DNA of 64,000 nt, taken from contig NZ_JMIH01000015.1 of assembly GCF_000714815.1 (NCBI RefSeq), positions 1 through 64,000 of the forward strand, read 5' to 3'. Under the pieces are notes generated by a model. It saw only the letters and a program-made list of their open reading frames with translations. It was not told the origin of the DNA and did not search any database. This document shows positions 55,938 to 64,000 of the stretch, piece by piece (the stretch's first letter is position 1; each line of letters begins with the position of its first letter). The DNA is from Anditalea andensis. Lineage in GTDB: Bacteria > Bacteroidota > Bacteroidia > Cytophagales > Cyclobacteriaceae. The translations under genes and the position numbers were made by a program.

Positions 55938-55949
55938 TGATTGCTAGAA

Positions 55950-56393
55950 TTAAAATTTAACTTCTTTTGGTTGTTGAGCGCTATGAGGATGCTCAGAGCC
56001 TGCATATACATACAGGTTACCATAGAGCTTGTTACCCAATCTTGTCTTGGGCAACATACCTCTGACTGCCTTCTCTACCAACATGATAGGAGATTTCTGC
56101 ATCAGCATCTTTGGAGTAGCGATACGCTGGCCTCCTGGGTATCCTGTGTGACGGACATATACTTTGTCATCCCACTTTCTACCGGTAAGTCTGATTTTCT
56201 CTGCGTTGATGACAATTACATTGTCACCGCAGTCTACGTGAGGAGTATAACTAGGCTTAGTCTTTCCTCTCAAAATTTTTGCTACCTCACTGGCAAATCT
56301 ACCTAGAACCATTGACTGGGCATCCACTACGATCCAGTTTTTCTCTACGGTAGAGTCATTTGCCGATACGGTTTTATAGCTTAAAGTATCCAC
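55950..56393 (-). CDS. rplM: 50S ribosomal protein L13
   Basis: The 147-residue protein has the L13 core: WIVVDAQSMVLGRFASEVAKIL, VDCGDNVIVINAEKI and KVYVRHTGYPGG. It is one of the early-binding proteins of the 50S subunit. It is the first gene of the block and has a near-perfect Bacteroidota promoter about 56 bases upstream. Confidence 0.97.
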   Translation of the reverse strand: MDTLSYKTVSANDSTVEKNWIVVDAQSMVLGRFASEVAKILRGKTKPSYTPHVDCGDNVIVINAEKIRLTGRKWDDKVYVRHTGYPGGQRIATPKMLMQKSPIMLVEKAVRGMLPKTRLGNKLYGNLYVYAGSEHPHSAQQPKEVKF

Positions 56394-56449
56394 TGTGTAA
56401 ACGTTTAATTATTAGCTTGTTAAATACATTTCACCCTCAAAAAGGGACA

Positions 56450-56481
56450 CAAAGATATAAGCTTTAATTTTTATATGCAAA
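56450..56481 (-). promoter_or_regulatory. Promoter of the rplM-rpsI block
   Basis: On the minus strand TTTG (56481-56478), a 20-base spacer and TATCTTTG (56457-56450) match the Bacteroidota vegetative promoter TTTG-N19/20-TAnnTTTG. The rplM start is 56 bases downstream of the -7 box. Confidence 0.85.
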
Positions 56482-56668
56482 GGAAATAGAAGTTTACTGC
56501 CTTATTTTCACGAGAATAGCTTCTTTAAAGCCTTCCCAATTCAATAATTTTAGAAAATTTCACAACGTATATTTCATTTGGCTTCAATGTAAGGTTTTTT
56601 TATAGAAAAAACGCTGTAACCTCTTTGCCCAACTTTTTTAACGCTGCCATTAAATTCTTTCTGACAAA

Positions 56669-57379
56669 CTATCTGTTCTTCTCCAGCTGCTTCATCATCA
56701 CTGCATAGTCCTTATGGTAAGGAGCTTCGACTTTTATAGTCTGCCCGTCCAATCCCGTAAAGCCTATGGAGTAGGCATGAAGTGAGACCCTCTGCATGAT
56801 AGGCTGCTCTTCTGTGTCTTTCTTAAGGTTAAATCGCCTTTTTAGGTTAGATAAGTATAATGGCTTTCCCCCATACAGATCATCCCCACATATTGGAGCC
56901 TTCAGATAGGCCAGGTGAACCCTGATCTGGTGAAGCCTTCCGGTGACCGGCTTGCACTCTATTAAGGAGTGGGCATAGTAGGTCTTCAAAGTGGTGAAAT
57001 AAGTGGTGGCAGGCTTGCCTTCCTTACTGACCTTGGCGATACCTTTATTATTGGCGAGCAGGTTTCGGTCCACAAGCGTATTATTGTGCTCATGTATGCC
57101 GTCCACTACTGCATGATAGATTTTTTCCACTTTCCTGTCTTCAAACTGTATCGCAATGTTACGGTAGGCTTCCTGGTGCTTTGCTATGACCAGGCATCCT
57201 GATGTTTCTTTATCCAGCCTGTGACACACCTGGGCATCAGGGGTGTACAACTTGGCCAGATGCAGGATGTTTTGAGACTCATGCCTATCGTCCAAAGTCG
57301 ATAAATACGGAAGCTTATTGATTACGATGTAATCTGCGTTTTCAAACAGGATAAGATTTTTGAAATCTATTTTCTTCAT
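56669..57379 (-). CDS. RluA family pseudouridine synthase
   Basis: The 236-residue protein has the signature VCHRLDKETSGCLVIAK with catalytic D56. It also has TGRLHQIRVHLAYLKAPICGDDLYGG, the second family motif, near 170-195. It converts uridine to pseudouridine in rRNA or tRNA. It lacks an N-terminal S4 domain, so it may be a RluA/TruC-type single-domain enzyme. The target base cannot be told. Confidence 0.9.
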   Translation of the reverse strand: MKKIDFKNLILFENADYIVINKLPYLSTLDDRHESQNILHLAKLYTPDAQVCHRLDKETSGCLVIAKHQEAYRNIAIQFEDRKVEKIYHAVVDGIHEHNNTLVDRNLLANNKGIAKVSKEGKPATTYFTTLKTYYAHSLIECKPVTGRLHQIRVHLAYLKAPICGDDLYGGKPLYLSNLKRRFNLKKDTEEQPIMQRVSLHAYSIGFTGLDGQTIKVEAPYHKDYAVMMKQLEKNR

Positions 57380-57669
57380 ACAGCTTTACGCTCTTCCAAA
57401 TTAAGGCGCAAAATTAATATTTTTTGTAGTGATATCAAAATTATATTTTATGGGGGGTGTATATCTTTAGGATTACTTTATCTTTTGTAACCTGTTAGAC
57501 CTGAACGGGATCTGTAATATAAGTACTATCATAAAATTGGAATAAAAGGATATTATTGATATTAATTTTTCAGTCTCAGCACTGCTTACTAAATTCATAT
57601 TCTGTTTTTCATTCTCCATTAACTTATTTGGATACTTATACCCCAGTTGCTTTTAAAAAACGATTGAAT

Positions 57670-58215
57670 GTGAAAATCTTATTGTTTACTGTACTCCTTT
57701 TAGGATTTACCTTATTCGATCTATTTGCACAGCGGGGCAATAACCAGTTAGCAATAGGAGCAGAGCTGGATCCGGTAATATCAGTTGATTCCTTTTTGGA
57801 GTATAATTTTCAAGTAGGTTTGCCTATTAAAATTTATTATGGTACGGGAAACCATGGTCAGTGGATGTTCCGTACTGGGCTACACTATTTATGGACGTAT
57901 CCGAAAAACTTATTTGATCCCGTCAATAGCATAACGGCTAACGTGGTCCCTTTTGCTTTGGGATATAGGAGGAATTTCCAACATTTGTATGCGGAAGGGA
58001 GTGTCGGTTTGGCCTGGCAAAATAATAGGGTTGATACTGGAGATCCTGTTGTTGGATTTTCAGATTACCCGCTCGATTATGGATTTGAAGTAGGCTACCA
58101 ATTGCATAAAATAGATATAGGGATTTCACTACAGAATTTGCCCTACACCTTTGAGCACATAGGAGGAAATACGGTACTGGTTGGGCTAAAAGCTATGTAT
58201 AGATTCGGGTTATAG
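57670..58215 (+). CDS. Hypothetical outer membrane beta-barrel protein
   Basis: The frame extends to TTG 57556, but the hydrophobic signal peptide VKILLFTVLLLGFTLFDLFAQ begins at GTG 57670 (TTG 57664 is an alternative), giving about 181 residues. After the signal it has a strand pattern ending in a barrel-like LKAMYRFGL. No family is recognised. It stands alone between convergent minus-strand genes. Confidence 0.6.
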   Translation: MKILLFTVLLLGFTLFDLFAQRGNNQLAIGAELDPVISVDSFLEYNFQVGLPIKIYYGTGNHGQWMFRTGLHYLWTYPKNLFDPVNSITANVVPFALGYRRNFQHLYAEGSVGLAWQNNRVDTGDPVVGFSDYPLDYGFEVGYQLHKIDIGISLQNLPYTFEHIGGNTVLVGLKAMYRFGL

Positions 58216-58318
58216 TATCACAATATTTTTCTATTCAATATGTTCAAATAAGGTCATACATGATGCTTTTAATAATAGCTTCTTAAATAAAGAGCATGAA
58301 ATTCCCAAAGGGGTATGA

Positions 58319-59359
58319 TTAAGATTTAGCTTCAGGCAGAGAAAAGCTGAAAGTAGATCCCTTCCCGAGTACACTTTCTACCTTGATTTTACTATTGTGG
58401 CCCTCCAGAATATGCTTAGCTATGGCTAAACCCAAACCGGTTCCACCACCTTCTCTAGAGCGGCTTTTATCTACACGGTAGAATCTTTCAAAAATTCTTT
58501 TTACATCTTCTTCCGGGATACCTTTGCCGTTATCCTTTACACTAAGATGGACTTTCTTTTTCTCAGCTTTTAAATCCACATTTACTTCGCCTCCTTCATT
58601 GTTGTATTTTATAGCATTGCTGATGAGGTTTTGGCATACGCGAAAAATTTTGTCCTTGTCTGCAGTGATATGGTATTTCTTTGCTTTATCAAAATAAAAC
58701 CTTACTGTCACATCTCTTTTTTCAGCCTTGTTTTCCAGCTGTTCGATCACTTCCAGGATAAGGTCTTTCAGGTCAAATGTCTCCAAGTGAAATTTGACTA
58801 CCCGGTTTTCCATTCTGTTAAGCGTAAGCAGGTCACCTACCAGATTATCGAGGGCATTAAGACTTTTGGCAGCACGTTCTAAAAATTTATAACGAACAGC
58901 TTCATCTTCTACTGCACCGTCGAGCAGGGTGTGAATGTATCCGGATGCCGCAAAAATGGGGGTCTTCAGCTCATGTGAGATGTCAGCTATGAATTCTTTT
59001 CTGAAAGTAGCATTTTCCTGAAGTGTTTCGATCTCTTTATCCTTGGCCAAAGCATAGGAATTGATAGTACTGTTGAGATTTTTTAAAGGGGATATGGATG
59101 GTTTTTGCCTTTTCTTTCCCACTAATGAAAGATCTTTTTTTTGGATTTTATCCAGTACCATATAGATCTTGCTAATCTCCCGGAATATTAAAAACTCCAA
59201 AGTGATATTGGTAAGGATGAATGACAGGGCGAATGAAAGCACACCTGCCACTAATAATATCGTGGTGGTGGCTTCGTCCAAAAGAGAAAGAAAGGCTAAT
59301 GTAAGGGCAGATATGGCAAATGCCAAAACAATAGATATCCCCCTTGATGTGGTAAACAT
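58319..59359 (-). CDS. Sensor histidine kinase, PhoR-like
   Basis: The 346-residue protein has two membrane helices (about 8-28 and 32-55) with a very short connecting loop, so little is exposed outside. Then come the phosphoacceptor box FIADISHELKTPIF with H129, the N box NLISNAIKYN, the G1 box DNGKGIPEED and the G2 box GGGTGLGLAIAKHI. It lies two bases behind the response regulator gene and forms a pair with it. PhoR-like in layout; the signal is unknown. Confidence 0.93.
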   Translation of the reverse strand: MFTTSRGISIVLAFAISALTLAFLSLLDEATTTILLVAGVLSFALSFILTNITLEFLIFREISKIYMVLDKIQKKDLSLVGKKRQKPSISPLKNLNSTINSYALAKDKEIETLQENATFRKEFIADISHELKTPIFAASGYIHTLLDGAVEDEAVRYKFLERAAKSLNALDNLVGDLLTLNRMENRVVKFHLETFDLKDLILEVIEQLENKAEKRDVTVRFYFDKAKKYHITADKDKIFRVCQNLISNAIKYNNEGGEVNVDLKAEKKKVHLSVKDNGKGIPEEDVKRIFERFYRVDKSRSREGGGTGLGLAIAKHILEGHNSKIKVESVLGKGSTFSFSLPEAKS

Positions 59360-59361
59360 GG

Positions 59362-60051
59362 TTAGTTTAATTCAAATTTATAACCTACTCCCTTTACAGT
59401 AGTGATATAGTCATCCCCTATTTTCTCCCTTACCTTTCTAATGTGAACATCTACGGTACGGGCTAAAACAAAAACATCCGCTCCCCAAATGTTCATCAAT
59501 AAATCATCTCTGCTAAATACCATATTGGGGTTTTTGGCAAGGAAATATAACAGTTCAAATTCTTTTTTGGGAAGTATAATTGTTTTGCCGCTTTGATCTA
59601 TGGTGTAGCTGGTACGGTCTATTGTTAGGTCTTTAATCCTGATCTGTAATACTTCCTGTTCTTTTTTCGTTTCTCTTCTGAACAGCGCAGAAATTCTGCT
59701 TAGAAGTGCCCTTGGTTTGATAGGTTTGGTGATGTAATCATCAGCGCCTACATCAAAAGCCGCAACTTCTGAATATTCCTCTGACCTGGCAGTAAGAAAT
59801 ATAATGAATGCGCTTTTCAGCTCAGGTATATCTCTTATCTGGCGGCATGTCTCTACGCCGTCCTGATTTGGCATCATGATATCCAGTAATATGACATCAG
59901 GCTTAAATTTAATAGCGGCTTTGACAGCTTTTATGCCATCACTAGCGGTTTCTACCTCGTAACCTTCTTTTTCCAGGTTGTATTTTAATAAATCAATAAT
60001 GTCAGGTTCATCGTCTACGACCAATACCCTGGTTTTAGTTTTTTCACTCAT
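59362..60051 (-). CDS. OmpR/PhoB family response regulator
   Basis: The 229-residue protein has a receiver domain with acidic pocket D13/D14, phosphoacceptor D57 (VILLDIMMPNQDG) and the conserved lysine in YITKPIKP. A C-terminal winged helix follows (about 130-226, ending in YITTVKGVGYKFEL). It is the transcriptional partner of the kinase encoded directly downstream. Target genes cannot be read from the sequence. Confidence 0.94.
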   Translation of the reverse strand: MSEKTKTRVLVVDDEPDIIDLLKYNLEKEGYEVETASDGIKAVKAAIKFKPDVILLDIMMPNQDGVETCRQIRDIPELKSAFIIFLTARSEEYSEVAAFDVGADDYITKPIKPRALLSRISALFRRETKKEQEVLQIRIKDLTIDRTSYTIDQSGKTIILPKKEFELLYFLAKNPNMVFSRDDLLMNIWGADVFVLARTVDVHIRKVREKIGDDYITTVKGVGYKFELN

Positions 60052-60190
60052 GTGAGTTCAATCATTAATCTTATATAAACACTGCTAATTTAGAAAAAGA
60101 AACATCAGGATGAAGACAAGCTACAATTATTTAAAAGTTAATCGGGAATTTCTATCAGTAATTGTTAATTTATTGTGAAGGAAGTGTGAA

Positions 60191-60979
60191 TTAATTGTTG
60201 CGAAGGTTTTTTGCTTCCGTTATTTCCATATCCAGGGCTCCGACGACCATATTGGCTTTTATCTTAACAGGAATTTTGTTTTTATCATTTGTTATCCAAA
60301 CTTTAATGGGAAATTCTCCGCTAAATAATTTATTATTGGGCATTATCGGGGAGAAAATTAATGTTTCAAAACTGCCTATTTTAGTAGAAAGCCGTTCCCT
60401 TCCTTCATATATTAATTTTAAGTTATATATTTCTTTGTCGAAAAAACCTTTTATTACTATTTCCTCTCCTTTTTTAAGTTTGCTGAGGTTCATGGTCCTA
60501 AGCTGATAAAAACCACTGACGATATCCTGGGCATTGGGCGGTATATCATAAGTATTTGTTTCTTCCACTCGCTTATTTTCCCTATCAAATAGTTTTACAT
60601 TCGCTTTTCCTTTTGAATGATCAAAGGATACCTGTTCATGCTTCCTGTAATTACCTTCTTCTATATGTCTATATGACTGGAGCGGGATAAGCCGCGTAGT
60701 ATCTACAAAGGTCCCCCAGTTATCTTTTACATAGAATATTTTAAATATGCTGAGGGTTCTTCCGTAAACATCTATTTTATAGGTAGGTTTTCCATTTATA
60801 TTATAAATATCAGGATTGGTGATCATTTTGGCTTCCGCAGCATTAAAAAAAAGATATTTAACTTTAAAGGTAAGTTCCTCTCCATTAGAAAAAGCTTCAT
60901 TCCTTGCCATCTGAACCGTGTCGGCAGCTGTCAAGGTAATAGCGGTAAACAAAAAGAGCAGTTTAATCTTTATACGCAT
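60191..60979 (-). CDS. DUF3108 domain-containing secreted protein
   Basis: The 262-residue protein has a signal peptide (LFTAITLTAADT). The DUF3108 body includes FSNGEELTFKVKYLFFNAAEAKM near 30, FKIFYVKDNWGTFVDT and IKVWITNDKNKIPVKIKANMVVGALDMEI near the C-terminus. Proteins of this family are periplasmic and of unknown function. It lies upstream of the response regulator on the same strand, about 140 bases away, and is divergent from recA. Confidence 0.88.
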   Translation of the reverse strand: MRIKIKLLFLFTAITLTAADTVQMARNEAFSNGEELTFKVKYLFFNAAEAKMITNPDIYNINGKPTYKIDVYGRTLSIFKIFYVKDNWGTFVDTTRLIPLQSYRHIEEGNYRKHEQVSFDHSKGKANVKLFDRENKRVEETNTYDIPPNAQDIVSGFYQLRTMNLSKLKKGEEIVIKGFFDKEIYNLKLIYEGRERLSTKIGSFETLIFSPIMPNNKLFSGEFPIKVWITNDKNKIPVKIKANMVVGALDMEITEAKNLRNN

Positions 60980-61165
60980 ACAATTTATTTCAATAGTCTA
61001 TACAAACTCAAATGATATTTCAATTAGTTCTTCAAGACATCCGTAGGAATGTTAAAAGTACTAAAAGACGATTGTAAAACAATGCTTATTATTAAGTTGA
61101 TATTCATCAGCCGAATGTTTACTTTCACATAATTATTCTATATACGAAAAAAACACCAATTATAT

Positions 61166-62209
61166 ATGAGCGATAACAGTGAAAAATTAAAAGCACTTCA
61201 ACTCACCATTGATAAGTTAGAAAAAGCATACGGTAAAGGGACCGTCATGAAATTGAGCGATAACCATGTGCAGGATATTCCTGCCATTTCTACTGGGTCT
61301 TTGGGTTTGGATATGGCTTTGGGGATAGGTGGTATACCCCGGGGCAGGGTTATAGAAATATATGGGCCAGAATCATCCGGTAAAACTACCCTTTCTATGC
61401 ACTGCATAGCAGAAGCTCAAAAGGCAGGCGGCATGGCTGCATTTATAGATGCAGAGCATGCTTTTGATAAAAGTTATGCCGAAAAGTTAGGGATCGATAC
61501 AGAAAACCTACTCATATCACAGCCGGACAATGGAGAGCAGGCATTGGAAATCGCTGAACACCTGATCCGTTCGGGAGCTATAGATATCATTGTCATAGAT
61601 TCAGTGGCTGCATTAGTGCCGAAAGGTGAACTAGAAGGGGAGATGGGGGACAGCAAGATGGGCCTACAGGCACGTCTGATGTCCCAGGCACTGAGGAAGC
61701 TTACCGGAGCTATCAACAAAACAGGCTGTGCCTGTATCTTTATCAATCAGCTAAGGGATAAAATAGGGGTGATGTTCGGAAGTCCAGAGACTACTACCGG
61801 TGGTAATGCCCTGAAATTTTATGCTTCTGTGAGACTGGATATCCGTAGGATCGGTCAGATTAAGGAAAACGCTGATACCATACTCGGTAACCGGACAAAA
61901 GTTAAGGTGGTGAAAAATAAAGTGGCACCTCCATTTAAAGTTGTCGAATTTGATATTATCTATGGTCAGGGAGTTTCCAAGGTAGGGGAGATTATTGATC
62001 TCGGCGTTGAGTTTGAGATAGTGAAAAAAGCCGGGTCATGGTTCTCATATGAGGGCACCAAGCTGGGCCAGGGCAGAGATGCTGTTAAAAGCTTACTTTT
62101 GGATAATCCTGAACTGATGGAGGAACTGGAAGTGAAGATCAAAGAAAGGGCAGGCCTGGCACCGGCTGTCCCTGAAAAGAAAGGAAAGAAAGTAGCAGAA
62201 GAAAAATAA
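61166..62209 (+). CDS. recA: Recombinase RecA
   Basis: The 347-residue protein has Walker A GPESSGKT at 67-74, Walker [16 protein letters not shown] near 138-152, loop L2 region [26 protein letters not shown] and the C-terminal lysine-rich [10 protein letters not shown]. It forms filaments on single-stranded DNA for recombination and SOS activation. No LexA-type operator is evident upstream. A hairpin terminator follows. Confidence 0.97.
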   Translation: MSDNSEKLKALQLTIDKLEKAYGKGTVMKLSDNHVQDIPAISTGSLGLDMALGIGGIPRGRVIEIYGPESSGKTTLSMHCIAEAQKAGGMAAFIDAEHAFDKSYAEKLGIDTENLLISQPDNGEQALEIAEHLIRSGAIDIIVIDSVAALVPKGELEGEMGDSKMGLQARLMSQALRKLTGAINKTGCACIFINQLRDKIGVMFGSPETTTGGNALKFYASVRLDIRRIGQIKENADTILGNRTKVKVVKNKVAPPFKVVEFDIIYGQGVSKVGEIIDLGVEFEIVKKAGSWFSYEGTKLGQGRDAVKSLLLDNPELMEELEVKIKERAGLAPAVPEKKGKKVAEEK

Positions 62210-62212
62210 TAG

Positions 62213-62237
62213 AAGGGAAGCGGAAGCTTCCCTTTTT
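62213..62237 (+). terminator. Terminator of recA
   Basis: Stem AAGGGAAGC / GCTTCCCTT with loop GGAA or shorter and a T5 tail. Confidence 0.85.
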
Positions 62238-62561
62238 GTTTGGTCGTTTTATTACAAAGAAAATGATAATTATGATTATCCGCTCGTATATGAGTAGGAA
62301 AAACGTTTGTAATAACTTATCTGTCAATCAGTTACTTCTGAAATATTTCCAGTTAAGTTTTGTTATAGCTTAACAGGAGGTATTTTAGCAAAAAGGCCCA
62401 TCGATAGATTAGTTATTGATTCAAATTAACCCTACTGTCATAGTAGCGGATATATTTAAAAATAAAATATAACGTAGCTCTTAAATTATTAACTACTTTT
62501 TCTGTATTTATCCAATAAACAAAACAGTATTAAGTAAAGTCCTTTTTAAAACATTTTATCT
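62238..62561. other. Intergenic region after recA
   Basis: About 320 bases of AT-rich DNA without a coding frame or strong hairpin. No further element is seen. Confidence 0.4.
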
Positions 62562-63400
62562 ATGTTAAGCAGCAAAAAAATAACTTACAGTTAATTTAGC
62601 ATTCTCTTTTCTTGGCAGTTTATGGTCTTGTACTGAAGAGTTCTCTGAAATCATATAGGAACAAAATAGTAAGGAAAACCTTATTACGTTAGAAAATGCC
62701 ATTGGATTTGCTTCCGTCTTAAAATTTCCAGTGTCTTCGTATAACGAAAGTCCAGAGAGTAGGTCAAAAGATGCTGAACCTTTTATAACTTATAAAACTG
62801 TGAATACATCTTCTTTCAATCTTAGACACAAATGAACTACCCGCACTTCACATAGTAAATTACGAAAAAGGGGGTTATGTCGTGATAGCAGGAGATAAAA
62901 GGGTTTCCCTTATTCAAGCTTATGCGGAAAATGGTAGTTTAACGCCTGATACCGAGGAATTACAAGAAGGCTTAATTATGTGGTTATCAAAAATTACTGA
63001 AGTAGTTATTAAAACTAGAAATGACATTGTTTATGGCAATGCTCCCATAGTGCAAAAATTTGAACCTAGTCAAACCAGAGCGTTAACAAATGCCTAACAG
63101 TAATTCATGTCCAGAAAATTGTCTTAGAAATAGTTATTCTAGAGTCAATCCATTATTGAGTACAACTTGGGGGCAGGGGGGTGGCTATAACAATGAATTA
63201 GAGAATTTAGGCTGTACCATTACTCAAAAGGGAGAGCTCCGGCTGGGTGTGTGGCAACTGCAGTTGACCAAATAATGAAGTACCATAAATTTCCTAATAC
63301 ATACAACAGGGACGCAATGCCAAACCATTCGGGAAGTGCAGCGACTTCAATACTTATGAGGAACATAGGAAACGGGTTTATGAATAGACTCATTAGTTAA
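62562..63400 (+). pseudogene. Remnant of a C10 (streptopain-like) cysteine peptidase lipoprotein
   Basis: Fragments in several frames add up to one precursor. A lipoprotein-like LWSCTEEF lies near 62620, then ITLENAIGFASVLKF. After a shift near 62820 the frame gives LDTNELPALHIVNYEKGGYVVIAGDKR, a C10 propeptide-like segment. The mature part follows with NPLLSTTWGQGGGYNNE, then after another shift GRAPAGCVATAVDQIMKYHKFP, where the Cys in AGCVATA would be the nucleophile. The frame ends near 63400, before the catalytic His. At least three shifts and an in-frame stop make it inactive. The family is assigned by motif, not by alignment. Confidence 0.65.
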
Positions 63401-63831
63401 TACTGCTCTGATCAAAGAATTTAAGGGGGATAACCCTACCGGAAGTACAGCTGTGCTTGTAGAAGTGCTCATGGCCAGTAATGTAGGAAGAGAAGTATGG
63501 GATAAAGGGTTGCCCGTATTGGATGACCTGCATAATATGAATTACGGATGGAGGCTACCCGAGGGGGTTCTGGCTACTGATGAAAATCTCCAGGAATTCA
63601 AAACTGATAAATACATAGAAGACCTCCGCGAGTTAAAGCCCGAAGTGACGATGGTCATCATGCACTGTACGGATCACAGAAGTATTTGAACATATCTCTG
63701 CATCAGGTGAAACACGTAAAGGGGACATGCTGGCCATGATAGATCCCAGGTTCAAAAAATTTATAGAAGATGAGGGATTTATTTTGACTACTTGGAGAGA
63801 GCTTAAAGAAAGAAGGGATAGGATAAAATAA
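63401..63831 (+). pseudogene. 3' remnant of a ChbG/YdjC-type deacetylase gene
   Basis: The frame gives VNTALIKEFKGDNPTG, then GLPVLDDLHNMNYGWRLPEGV and LKPEVTMVIMHC. After a shift near 63670 it continues ITEVFEHISASGETRKGDMLAMIDPRFKKFIEDEGFILTTWRELKER and ends at 63831. The order VTMVIMHC then ILTTWREL is typical of the C-terminal half of YdjC-like carbohydrate deacetylases. The N-terminal metal-binding half is missing. It joins directly to the C10 peptidase remnant, which suggests a deletion between two former genes. Confidence 0.6.
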
Positions 63832-64000
63832 AATGGGCGTGGGTTTCTACATCTGCAAGCAATCAACTACCCCATGGTCAGGGAATAAGCTATATATTAT
63901 TTCTTCTTTGGTTCTCTTAAATCAGGAAAGGTAAGATGCCTATATAAAAAAATGGCGACCGCTTCAAATCAATAAATCCACTTTATTATAGTAAGTGCGA

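Noticed and set aside
1-64000. CRISPR array, tRNA or rRNA genes, intact transposases
   Set aside because: No regularly spaced repeats, no tRNA arms other than the tmRNA acceptor/T arm, and no transposase or integrase motif was seen.

Overview
The window is a chromosomal segment of a Bacteroidota bacterium, most likely order Cytophagales. The support is a SusC/SusD pair with an FG-GAP/UnbV lipoprotein, DUF4199, DUF5687, DUF3078 and DUF3108 proteins, a tmRNA tag of the (A)GExNYAxAA type, a -33 TTTG / -7 TAnnTTTG promoter, and AT-rich intergenic DNA without obvious Shine-Dalgarno sequences. No tRNA, rRNA, CRISPR array, intact transposase, integrase or phage gene was seen.

Layout. 0.5-5.6 kb: a dihydroorotase-like pseudoenzyme, two DUF4199 membrane proteins, two family 2 glycosyltransferases and a convergent methyltransferase (lipid-linked sugar or envelope glycan work). 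5.8-10 kb: a tripartite exporter operon (HlyD/MacA adaptor, MacB-type permease, TolC) with no ATPase gene in it. 10-11.6 kb: an SPFH protein, a PH-like membrane protein and a ribbon-helix-helix protein, on the minus strand. 12-14.1 kb: glgX, followed by a terminator and then an ORF-less group II intron. 15-20.7 kb: an FG-GAP lipoprotein, fabG, lpd and an ECF sigma/anti-sigma pair. 21-22.3 kb: a frameshifted secreted Cys-rich peptide and propeller lipoprotein. 22.5-29 kb: GDPD, threonine aldolase, rarA, an ABC pair and SemiSWEET. 29.7-40.6 kb: secreted GH13 enzyme, SusC, SusD, UnbV lipoprotein (glycan uptake). 40.9-51.2 kb: FAS1 protein, tmRNA, dnaX, DUF3078, an LysM transglycosylase, an O-methyltransferase, an M16 peptidase and aminopeptidase P. 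51.2-54.6 kb: tsf with a duplicated 3' end bracketing about 2.1 kb of decayed cargo. 54.7-62.2 kb: the rpsB, rpsI and rplM ribosomal block, an RluA enzyme, a two-component system, a DUF3108 protein and recA. 62.5-64 kb: gene remnants (C10 peptidase, YdjC-like deacetylase).

The four most notable items are these. First, the 270-bp collinear repeat of the tsf 3' end flanks a cargo module, the arrangement left by an element that inserts into a gene and restores its 3' end. Second, a compact IEP-less group II intron sits directly after a terminator. Third, dnaX is split at a run of 12 A, which predicts tau/gamma production by slippage. Fourth, the dihydroorotase homologue has lost nearly all its metal ligands. 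Three separate loci of secreted proteins are broken by small indels or stops while every housekeeping gene is intact. This argues for real decay, although base-level assembly error cannot be excluded from the sequence alone.
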